The translations under genes were made by a program, and so were the position numbers. Under the pieces are notes generated by a model. That model saw only the letters and a program-made list of their open reading frames with translations. It was not told the origin of the DNA and made no database searches. DNA of 64,000 bases from Archivesica marissinica (lineage: Eukaryota > Mollusca > Bivalvia > Venerida > Vesicomyidae): positions 17,684,294 through 17,748,293 of the forward strand of contig CM026400.1 in NCBI GenBank assembly GCA_014843695.1, written 5' to 3'. Position 1 is the stretch's first letter. Each line of letters starts with the position of its first letter. Shown in pieces: positions 54,333 to 64,000 of the stretch.

Positions 54333-56674
54333 CATGTATACTTGCATTAGTAGCATAACATGTATACTTGCATAACGTGTATACTTGCATTAGTAGCATA
54401 ACGTGTATACTTGCATTAGTAGCATAACGTGTATACTTGCATTAGTAGCATAACATGTATACTTGCATTAGTAGCATAACGTGTATACTTGCATTAGTAG
54501 CATAACGTGTATACTTGCATTAGTAGCATAACGTGTATACTTGCATTAGTAGCATAACGTGTATACTTGCATTAGTAGCATAACGTGTATACTTGCATTA
54601 GTAGCATAACATGTATACTTGCATTAGTAGCATAACGTGTATACTTGCATTAGTAGCATAACATGTATACTTGCATTAGTAGCATAACATGTATACTTGC
54701 ATTAGTAGCATAACATGTATACTTGCATTAGTAGCATAACGTGTATACTTGCATAACGTGTATACTTGCATTAGTAGCATAACGTGTATACTTGCATTAG
54801 TAGCATAACGTGTATACTTGCATTAGTAGCATAACGTGTATACTTGCATTAGTAGCATAACGTGTATACTTGCATTAGTAGCATAACGTGTATACTTGCA
54901 TTAGTAGCATAACGTGTATACTTGCATTAGTAGCATAACGTGTATACTTGCATTAGTAGCATAACATGTATACTTGCATTAGTAGCATAACATGTATACT
55001 TGCATTAGTAGCATAACGTGTATACTTGCATTAGTAGCATAACGTGTATACTTGCATTAGTAGCATAACATGTATATTTGCATTAGTAGCATAACGTGTA
55101 TACTTGCATAACGTGTATACTTGCATTAGTAGCATAACATGTATACTTGCATTAGTAGCATAACATGTATACTTGCATTAGTAGCATAACATGTATACTT
55201 GCATTAGTAGCATAACATGTATACTTGCATTAGTAGCATAACGTGTATACTTGCATAACGTGTATACTTGCATTAGTAGCATAACGTGTATACTTGCATT
55301 AGTAGCATAACGTGTATACTTGCATTAGTAGCATAACGTGTATACTTGCATTAGTAGCATAACGTGTATACTTGCATTAGTAGCATAACGTGTATACTTG
55401 CATTAGTAGCATAATGTGTATACTTGCATTAGTAGCATAACATGTATACTTGCATTAGTAGCATAACATGTATACTTGCATTAGTAGCATAACGTGTATA
55501 CTTGCATTAGTAGCATAACGTGTATACTTGCATTAGTAGCATAACGTGTATATTTGCATTAGTAGCATAACGTGTATACTTGCATAACGTGTATACTTGC
55601 ATTAGTAGCATAACATGTATACTTGCATTAGTAGCATAACGTGTATACTTGCATTAGTAGCATAACGTGTATACTTGCATTAGTAGCATAACGTGTATAC
55701 TTGCATTAGTAGCATAACGTGTATACTTGCATTAGTAGCATAACGTGTATACTTGCATTAGTAGCATAACGTGTATACTTGCATTAGTAGCATAACGTGT
55801 ATACTTGCATTAGTAGCATAACGTGTATACTTGCATTAGTAGCATAATGTGTATACTTGCATTAGTAGCATAACATGTATACTTGCATTAGTAGCATAAC
55901 ATGTATACTTGCATTAGTAGCATAACGTGTATACTTGCATTAGTAGCATAACGTGTATACTTGCATTAGTAGCATAACATGTATATTTGCATTAGTAGCA
56001 TAATGTGTATACTTGCATAACGTGTATACTTGCATTAGTAGCATAACATGTATACTTGCATTAGTAGCATAACGTGTATACTTGCATTAGTAGCATAACG
56101 TGTATACTTGCATTAGTAGCATAACGTGTATACTTGCATTAGTAGCATAACGTGTATACTTGCATTAGTAGCATAACGTGTATACTTGCATTAGTAGCAT
56201 AACATGTATACTTGCATTAGTAGCATAACATGTATACTTGCATTAGTAGCATAACGTGTATACTTGCATAACGTGTATACTTGCATTAGTAGCATAACGT
56301 GTATACTTGCATTAGTAGCATAACGTGTATACTTGCATTAGTAGCATAACATGTATACTTGCATTAGTAGCATAACGTGTATACTTGCATTAGTAGCATA
56401 ACGTGTATACTTGCATTAGTAGCATAACGTGTATACTTGCATTAGTAGCATAACATGTATACTTGCATTAGTAGCATAACGTGTATACTTGCATAACGTG
56501 TATACTTGCATTAGTAGCATAACGTGTATACTTGCATTAGTAGCATAACGTGTATACTTGCATTTGTAGCATAACGTGTATACTTGCATTTGTAGCATAA
56601 CGTGTATACTTGCATTAGTAGCATAACGTGTATACTTGCATTAGTAGCATAACGTGTATACTTGCATTAGTAGC
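54333..56674 (+). repeat. minisatellite, 26-bp unit, about 91 copies
   Basis: Unit TTAGTAGCATAACGTGTATA then CTTGCA, with ACGTG/ACATG variants. A 16-bp shortened unit (two TATACTTGCATAACGTG in a row) recurs near 54373, 54757, 55107, 55255, 55583, 56018, 56269 and 56489, indicating larger duplicated blocks. GTATAC palindromes recur every unit. Confidence 0.98.
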
Positions 56675-56686
56675 GTGACATGAATG

Positions 56687-56876
56687 ACTATAATGTCCCA
56701 CATGCATATTTTACATGTTCACTGAGGTAGCATTGACTGGAATGTCCCTTTTGTTCACTGAGGTAGCATTGACTGTAATGTCCCACGTGCATATTTTACA
56801 TGTTCACTGAGGTAGCATTGACTGTAATGTCCCACGTGCATATTTTACATGTTCACTGAGGTAGCATTGACTGTAA
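56687..56876 (+). repeat. 48-bp minisatellite, about four copies
   Basis: Unit GTTCACTGAGGTAGCATTGA, CTGTAATGTCCCACGTGCAT, ATTTTACAT. One copy is shortened near 56745. Confidence 0.93.
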
Positions 56877-57124
56877 CCTCACACATCATTCTTTCACGAT
56901 GACTCGGTAATTGTAGTTCAGCGGAATTGTAAAATTATGTTTGGTGTAGATTTGAAGGAATTAGAAAACCAAATTGCTTACCCCAACCACTTCAATTTAC
57001 ATGTGCAATTGAACTGTTGGATGTTTCAATTCTTTTAACTACTGTGTTGCATATTATTGTGTGATTATACAAATACATGTAGATAAATGTCAATATCATT
57101 CTTGCATATTATATTTACGAGTTT

Positions 57125-57240
57125 TCCAGCTGATTTGCTGATGGTTGTTGGTTCTACCCAGTGACCAGTATTTCAGTATTTCTGCCTCTGCAACGAACAA
57201 ACTTTGAAAGTGGTCATATGACCTAAATAAATATTGTTCA
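57125..57240 (+). mobile_element. SINE body fragment (possible), second copy
   Basis: Similar to 52186-52300 in GGTTGTTGGTTCTACCCAG and GGTCATATGACCTAAAT. No head or target duplication is identified. Confidence 0.45.
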
Positions 57241-57290
57241 CATCATCTCTATGTGGTTTTATACGAAATGTCTTGTCACCTCTACGTGGA

Positions 57291-57370
57291 GGCCACTGTT
57301 GTCGAGTGGTTTAAGATGTTCACTAGCAATCACACACCTGCATAGCTGTGCATTCAAGCTCTCTGGGCTA
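57291..57370 (+). mobile_element. decayed tRNA-like head
   Basis: GGCCACTGTTGTCGAGTGGT has an A-box form, and GTGCATTCAAGCTCTCTGGG a very weak B box. A related stretch (AGCGTGTGTTCAAGTTCCCC) is at 58270-58290, after the 30/37-bp array. It resembles family 3 SINEs or a Ser/Leu tRNA relic. Confidence 0.45.
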
Positions 57371-57390
57371 ACTCGTGTTATATTCTTCCA

Positions 57391-58229
57391 TTCTAGAAGC
57401 TTTCCTTGCTGAGGTCAGTCTTCTAGAAGCTTTCCATGCTGAGGACAGTCTTCTAGAAGCTTTCCATGCTGAAGTCAGTCTTCTAGAAGCTTTCCATGCT
57501 GAGGTCAGTCTTCTAGAAGCTTTCCATGCTGAGGTCAGTCTTCTAGAAGCTTTCCATGCTGAGGACAGTCTTCTAGAAGCTTTCCATGCTGAGGTCAGTC
57601 TTCTAGAAGCTTTCCATCTGACTTGCTGAGGACTGTCTTCTAGAAGCTTTCCATCTGACTTGCTGAGGACAGTCTTCTAGAAGCTTTCCATCTGACTTGC
57701 TGAGGACTGTCTTCTAGAAGCTTTCCATCTGACTTGCTGAGGACTGTCTTCTAGAAGCTTTCCATCTGACTTGCTGAGGACTGTCTTCTAGAAGCTTTCC
57801 ATCTGACTTGCTGAGGACAGTCTTCTAGAAGCTTTCCATCTGACTTGCTGAGGACTGTCTTCTAGAAGCTTTCCATCTGACTTGCTGAGGACTGTCTTCT
57901 AGAAGCTTTCCATCTGACTTGCTGAGGACTGTCTTCTAGAAGCTTTCCATCTGACTTGCTGAGGACAGTCTTCTAGAAGCTTTCCATCTGACTTGCTGAG
58001 GACTGTCTTCTAGAAGCTTTCCATCTGACTTGCTGAGGACTGTCTTCTAGAAGCTTTCCATCTGACTTGCTGAGGACAGTCTTCTAGAAGCTTTCCATCT
58101 GACTTGCTGAGGACAGTCTTCTAGAAGCTTTCCATCTGACTTGCTGAGGACTGTCTTCTAGAAGCTTTCCATCTGACTTGCTGAGGACTGTCTTCTAGAA
58201 GCTTTCCATCTGACTTATTGAGGACTGTC
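57391..58229 (+). repeat. minisatellite, 30-bp then 37-bp units (HindIII-rich)
   Basis: Seven 30-bp units (TTCTAGAAGCTTTCCATGCT, GAGGTCAGTC) are followed by about 17 units of 37 bp in which TGACT and neighbours are inserted (TTCCATCTGACTTGCTGAGG). The two forms are cleanly segregated, not mixed. AAGCTT recurs in every unit. The open frame LLEAFHAEVS over the 30-bp part is an artefact. Confidence 0.97.
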
Positions 58230-58385
58230 ATTCAAATTCTCCTGGCTTAAACGTGTCACAGCCCCGCATCAGCGTGTGTTCAAGTTCCCCGGGCTTTTTG
58301 TCTCGCCCTCTTCAGTGGAAGTAAGACTAAGCAGTCAAATTACCGGCAACAACGCAGTCGACAATTACATTAACTAAGCATGAGG

Positions 58386-58588
58386 TTGTTCGATTAGCGC
58401 AGTGGTTAGCATGCGCGCTTCTCACCAATGCAGCACAGGTTCGATCCTCGGACTGGGAAGTATGTGAGATGGTACAGTGGTCGCCAGATACGTCGGGTGG
58501 GTTTTCTCCGGTTTCCTCCCACATGAATGACTACATATATGCTGTCCGTGATTAATATAAGTTGTTAGAACTTGCTTCGCAATCTATT
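58386..58588 (+). mobile_element. SINE family 2, tail abutting the next array
   Basis: The head is TTCGATTAGCGCAGTGGTTA with B box GGTTCGATCCTCGGACTGG. The body is slightly shortened, and the tail GATTAATATAAGTTGTTAGA, CTTGCTTCGCAATCTATT passes directly into the 40/43-bp array. Confidence 0.92.
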
Positions 58589-61500
58589 GCTCACACACAT
58601 CCAAGTACTAATAACTACACCAATAGTCCGCTAATGCACATCCAAGTACTAATAATCCACACCAATAGTCTGCTCACACATCCAAGTACTAATACTCCAC
58701 ACCAATAGTCTGCTCACACATCCAAGTACTAATAACTACACCAATAGTCTGCTCATACACATCCAAGTACTAATAACTACACCAATAGTCCGCTCATACA
58801 CATCCAAGTACTAATACTCCACACCAATAATCTGCTCACACATCCAAGTACTAATACTCCACACCAATAATCTGCTCACACATCCAAGTACTAATACTCC
58901 ACACCAATAATCTGCTCATACACATCCAAGTACTAATACTCCACACCAATAGTCTGCTCATACACATCCAAGTACTAATACTCCACACCAATAGTCTGCT
59001 CACACATCCAAGTACTAATACTCCACACCAATAGTCTGCTCATACACATCCAAGTACTAATACTCCACACCAATAGTCTGCTCACACATCCAAGTACTAA
59101 TACTCCACACCAATAGTCTGCTCACACATCCAAGTACTAATACTCCACACCAATAGTCTGCTCACACATCCAAGTACTAATACTCCACACCAATAATCTG
59201 CTCACACATCCAAGTACTAATACTCCACACCAATAGTCTGCTCATACACATCCAAGTACTAATACTCCACACCAATAGTCTGCTCACACATCCAAGTACT
59301 AATACTCCACACCAATAATCTGCTCACACATCCAAGTACTAATACTCCACACCAATAGTCTGCTCATACACATCCAAGTACTAATACTCCACACCAATAG
59401 TCTGCTCACACATCCAAGTACTAATACTCCACACCAATAATCTGCTCACACATCCAAGTACTAATACTCCACACCAATAATCTGCTCACACATCCAAGTA
59501 CTAATACTCCACACCAATAGTCTGCTCACACATCCAAGTACTAATAACTACACCAATAGTCCGCTCATACACATCCAAGTACTAATACTCCACACCAATA
59601 GTCTGCTCATACACATCCAAGTACTAATACTCCACACCAATAGTCTGCTCACACATCCAAGTACTAATACTCCACACCAATAGTCTGCTCATACACATCC
59701 AAGTACTAATACTCCACACCAATAGTCTGCTCACACATCCAAGTACTAATACTCCACACCAATAATCTGCTCACACATCCAAGTACTAATACTCCACACC
59801 AATAGTCTGCTCATACACATCCAAGTACTAATACTCCACACCAATAGTCTGCTCACACATCCAAGTACTAATACTCCACACCAATAATCTGCTCACACAT
59901 CCAAGTACTAATACTCCACACCAATAATCTGCTCACACATCCAAGTACTAATACTCCACACCAATAGTCTGCTCATACACATCCAAGTACTAATACTCCA
60001 CACCAATAGTCCGCTCATACACATCCAAGTACTAATACTCCACACCAATAGTCCGCTCATACACATCCGAGTACTAATACTCCACACCAATAGTCCGCTC
60101 ATACACATCCAAGTACTAATACTCCACACCAATAATCTGCTCACACATCCAAGTACTAATACTCCACACCAATAGTCTGCTCATACACATCCAAGTACTA
60201 ATACTCCACACCAATAGTCCGCTCATACACATCCAAGTACTAATACTCCACACCAATAATCTGCTCACACATCCAAGTACTAATACTCCACACCAATAAT
60301 CTGCTCACACATCCAAGTACTAATACTCCACACCAATAGTCTGCTCATACACATCCAAGTACTAATACTCCACACCAATAGTCTGCTCACACATCCAAGT
60401 ACTAATACTCCACACCAATAATCTGCTCACACATCCAAGTACTAATACTCCACACCAATAGTCTGCTCATACACATCCAAGTACTAATACTCCACACCAT
60501 ATCTGCTCACACATCCAAGTACTAATACTCCACACCAATAGTCTGCTCATACACATCCAAGTACTAATACTCCACACCAATAGTCTGCTCATACACATCC
60601 AAGTACTAATACTCCACACCAATAGTCTGCTCACACATCCAAGTACTAATACTCCACACCAATAGTCTGCTCAACACATCCAAGTACTAATACTCCACAC
60701 CAATAATCTGCTCACACATCCAAGTACTAATACTCCACACCAATAGTCTGCTCACACATCCAAGTACTAATAACTACACCAATAGTCCGCTCATACACAT
60801 CCAAGTACTAATACTCCACACCAATAATCTGCTCACACATCCAAGTACTAATACTCCACACCAATAGTCTGCTCACACATCCAAGTACTAATACTCCACA
60901 CCAATAGTCTGCTCACACATCCAAGTACTAATACTCCACACCAATAGTCTGCTCACACATCCAAGTACTAATACTCCACACCAATAATCTGCTCACACAT
61001 CCAAGTACTAATACTCCACACCAATAGTCTGCTCATACACATCCAAGTACTAATACTCCACACCAATAGTCTGCTCAACACATCCAAGTACTAATACTCC
61101 ACACCAATAATCTGCTCACACATCCAAGTACTAATACTCCACACCAATAATCTGCTCACACATCCAAGTACTAATACTCCACACCAATAGTCTGCTCACA
61201 CATCCAAGTACTAATACTCCACACCAATAGTCTGCTCACACATCCAAGTACTAATAACTACACCAATAATCCGCTCATACACATCCAAGTACTAATACTC
61301 CACACCAATAGTCTGCTCATACACATCCAAGTACTAATACTCCACACCAATAATCTGCTCATACACATCCAAGTACTAATACTCCACACCAATATCTGCT
61401 CACACATCCAAGTACTAATACTCCACACCAATAATCTGCTCATACACATCCAAGTACTAATACTCCACACCAATAGTCTGCTCATACACATCCAAGTACT

Positions 61501-62556
61501 AATACTCCACACCAATAGTCTGCTCATACATCCAAGTACTAATACTCCACACCAATAGTCCGCTCATACACATCCAAGTACTAATACTCCACACCAATAG
61601 TCTGCTCACACATCCAAGTACTAATAACTACACCAATAGTCCGCTCATACACATCCAAGTACTAATACTCCACACCAATAATCTGCTCACACATCCAAGT
61701 ACTAATACTCCACACCAATAGTCTGCTCACACATCCAAGTACTAATAACTACACCAATAGTCCGCTCATACACATCCAAGTACTAATACTCCACACCAAT
61801 AGTCTGCTCACACATCCAAGTACTAATAACTACACCAATAGTCCGCTCATACACATCCAAGTACTAATACTCCACACCAATAATCTGCTCACACATCCAA
61901 GTACTAATACTCCACACCAATAGTCTGCTCACACATCCAAGTACTAATAACTACACCAATAGTCCGCTCATACACATCCAAGTACTAATACTCCACACCA
62001 ATAGTCTGCTCACACATCCAAGTACTAATAACTACACCAATAGTCCGCTCATACACATCCAAGTACTAATACTCCACACCAATAATCTGCTCACACATCC
62101 AAGTACTAATACTCCACACCAATAGTCTGCTCACACATCCAAGTACTAATAACTACACCAATAGTCCGCTCATACACATCCAAGTACTAATACTCCACAC
62201 CAATAGTCCGCTCATACACATCCGAGTACTAATACTCCACACCAATAGTCTGCTCACACATCCAAGTACTAATACTCCACACCAATAGTCTGCTCACACA
62301 TCCAAGTACTAATACTCCACACCAATAGTCTGCTCACACATCCAAGTACTAATACTCCACACCAATAATCTGCTCACACATCCAAGTACTAATACTCCAC
62401 ACCAATAGTCTGCTCATACACATCCAAATACCAATAATCTGCTCACACATCCAAGTACTAATACTCCACACCAATAGTCCGCTCATACACATCCAAGTAC
62501 TAATACTCCACACCAATAATCTGCTCACACATCCAAGTACTAATACTCCACACCAA
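58589..62556 (+). repeat. minisatellite, 40/43-bp unit, about 96 copies
   Basis: Unit CCAAGTACTAATACTCCACA then CCAATAGTCTGCTCACACAT (40 bp) or with CTCATACACAT (43 bp). Variants are AATAATCTG and AACTACACC. The block with AACTACACCAATAGTCCGCT recurs about every 123 bp between 61600 and 62180, a higher-order pattern. Frames such as LLVWSISTWMCMS on the - strand are artefacts. Confidence 0.98.
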
Positions 62557-62587
62557 TCATACACAATGAGAGATTTCAAACGTCTTC

Positions 62588-63096
62588 TCACAAACTGAAC
62601 AGCCAATGTTCAAGAAATTCTATGTGTATGAGCCTTAGGTAATACCTTTCCAAAGTTGTTAAAATAAAGTTCCCCATGAAATCCAAGGTGGCCATATACA
62701 CTGTATATATAATAGCATTTATTCTAACAAATCTCACGGTCAGCCAACCGGATTTTGACGAAACAAATGTTCAAAGTGGCGTGGCCCGGGAGGTCATATA
62801 TTATTTTAAACGAATATGCTCTTGTCATATATCAAATCGATGGTATCGATAAAACGATCACTAATGCAATTTCATTAATAAATTGGCCGTCGAAATGTCA
62901 ACCTTTTATGACATATTTCACAAACTGATCAGCCAATATTTAAGAAACTCTACTTGTATGAGTCTTAGGTTAAGTCTTACCAAAGTTGTTAAAATAAAGT
63001 TCCCCTGAAATCCAAGTGCCACCACCGTCTAAAAATATTCAATATTCTAACAAAATATTCTTATGGTCCGCCAACTTGGACGAATATTGCTAGGAA
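62588..63096 (+). repeat. two diverged copies of a ~170-bp segment, 341 bp apart
   Basis: Copies at 62588-62770 and 62929-63096 share CACAAACTGA.CAGCCAAT, CCAAAGTTGTTAAAATAAAG and TTCCCC.TGAAATCCAAG. The rightmost parts share ATTCTAACAAA and GGTC.GCCAAC. The AAAATAAAGTTCCCC motif could be an element tail. Confidence 0.8.
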
Positions 63097-63464
63097 AGAT
63101 CGATGTACAATGCTCTTTCATAGTTATTCAAATGGTGACCTAGGATGAAAAATGAGCGCGCGATGTCATGAAGAGGTCAAATATTACGAGGGCCCATCAA
63201 TAATTTCATGAACTAATTTCACCAGAATAGATTTGCTTCAACAACAGACGGTATGTTAGATTTTCAAAACATATTAAAAATTTTGGTGATATAGGTCAAT
63301 ATTTGATTTCTGGCGACTCGAATGCTAGAGTTGGAAAATTACATGACTTTGTGGAAAACAAATTTCTTCATCACCTACACTTGATGCCAGATGACTACTC
63401 AGAATATATTGCGTTTCCTAGAATATTCCACGATAGTAAATGAAGATGGTCAATGACGTGGAAG
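63097..63464. other. interval without recognised gene
   Basis: GATATAGGTCAATATTTGAT and GGCGACTCGAATGCTAGAGT near 63288-63333 could encode a few residues like ISGDSNARVG, which recalls the endonuclease motif of a LINE (GDFNARVG). This is too short and isolated to call. Confidence 0.4.
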
Positions 63465-63622
63465 TCGTGATAGCGCAGTGGATGCGCGTTCGCTTCAGGT
63501 CCCGAGTTTGAGCCCCGCTGGAGCCGTTACGATGGAGCCTCTCTCCCTCGTGGTGATGGATTCCATCAGGAATGAGGTCGCGAGAGTGATTAATATAAGT
63601 TGAAAGAACTTATCTCGCAACA
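63465..63622 (+). mobile_element. tRNA-headed SINE sharing the family 2 tail
   Basis: The head is GTCGTGATAGCGCAGTGGAT with CCCGAGTTTGAGCCCCGC as B box, different from family 2. The tail GAGAGTGATTAATATAAGTT and AGAACTTATCTCGCAACA matches family 2. This suggests one LINE partner serving several heads. Confidence 0.75.
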
Positions 63623-63811
63623 ACTATGAGTATATCTGAACATGTCATGGATTGAAAAAGGTAAGTCATATACAGGCATTTTATAATAAAACATTCACGG
63701 TATGAGCACTGCTTTTATTAGCTCATGTATAAATATACATAGATCTCCTATAGGTCTACTATTGGATTTACATTTGGTCACGAAAATCCATAAGTACTAT
63801 AATAAATCTCT

Positions 63812-64000
63812 NNNNNNNNNNNNNNNNNNNNNNNNNNNNNNNNNNNNNNNNNNNNNNNNNNNNNNNNNNNNNNNNNNNNNNNNNNNNNNNNNNNNNNNNN
63901 NNNNNNNNNNNNNNNNNNNNNNNNNNNNNNNNNNNNNNNNNNNNNNNNNNNNNNNNNNNNNNNNNNNNNNNNNNNNNNNNNNNNNNNNNNNNNNNNNNNN
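63812..64000. other. assembly gap continuing past the window
   Basis: N run from 63812 to the window edge. Confidence 1.

Noticed and set aside
54333..56674. Origin of replication or promoter array because of repeated GTATAC
   Set aside because: The palindrome repeats only because the unit does; no independent evidence.
57375..57629. 84-codon LLEAFHAEVS repeat protein
   Set aside because: Translation of 30-bp units; it stops as soon as the 37-bp units begin.
63288..63345. LINE endonuclease remnant (ISGDSNARVG-like)
   Set aside because: Only about ten residues resemble the motif; the flanks do not continue the domain.

Overview
The window looks like nuclear genomic DNA of a lophotrochozoan invertebrate, most likely a mollusc (inference). 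The reasons are AT-rich sequence, GT-AG introns, several tRNA-derived SINEs, jockey- and CR1/L2-like LINE remnants, hAT and Tc1/mariner remnants, many small foldback elements, and very many minisatellites. Nothing bacterial is present: there are no operons, ribosome-binding sites or CRISPR arrays. Two runs of exactly 1000 N (20928-21927 and 42350-43349) and a third beginning at 63812 are assembly gaps.

Only one cellular protein-coding gene is recognised. It is the 3' two thirds of PTPA (PP2A phosphatase activator) on the + strand, in six exons from 44891 to 53487. The exons join in phase and encode about 207 residues ending at a TGA stop. The first exons are not visible; they may lie in the gap before 43350, in the repeats, or upstream of the window. 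RNA genes are two tRNA-Arg(TCG) and one tRNA-Thr(AGT)-like gene, all on the - strand and each followed by a T-run.

Layout. 1-11750: dispersed repeats, a foldback MITE, a decayed gene of a multicopy invertebrate family, a CR1/L2-like LINE tail with a (GATA)n tract, two inverted SINE pairs, and a complete but internally deleted hAT element with an 8-bp target duplication. 11757-20927: a 47-bp satellite with large internal duplications. 21928-22731: a 39-bp minisatellite abutting a 5'-truncated jockey-like LINE (22740-24200, - strand). 24200-34150: foldback and pogo/piggyBac-like MITEs, SINEs and the tRNAs. 34157-42349: a second large satellite (39 bp) carrying TTAGGG in each unit. 43366-53487: PTPA, with most of its introns carrying one or more private minisatellites. 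53520-62556: further arrays with 44, 43, 26, 48, 30/37 and 40/43-bp units. 62557-63811: a diverged two-copy repeat and a tRNA-headed SINE.

Tandem repeats make up roughly half of the sequenced bases. The most informative observations are minisatellites that seem to have grown from PTPA splice-site sequence (an 80-bp unit copying the end of exon A with its donor; a ~29-bp unit resembling the exon E acceptor), retroelement 3' ends that directly adjoin tandem arrays, nested insertions with datable target duplications, and an occupied/empty site pair for a foldback MITE. No convincing new enzymatic or defence system was found.
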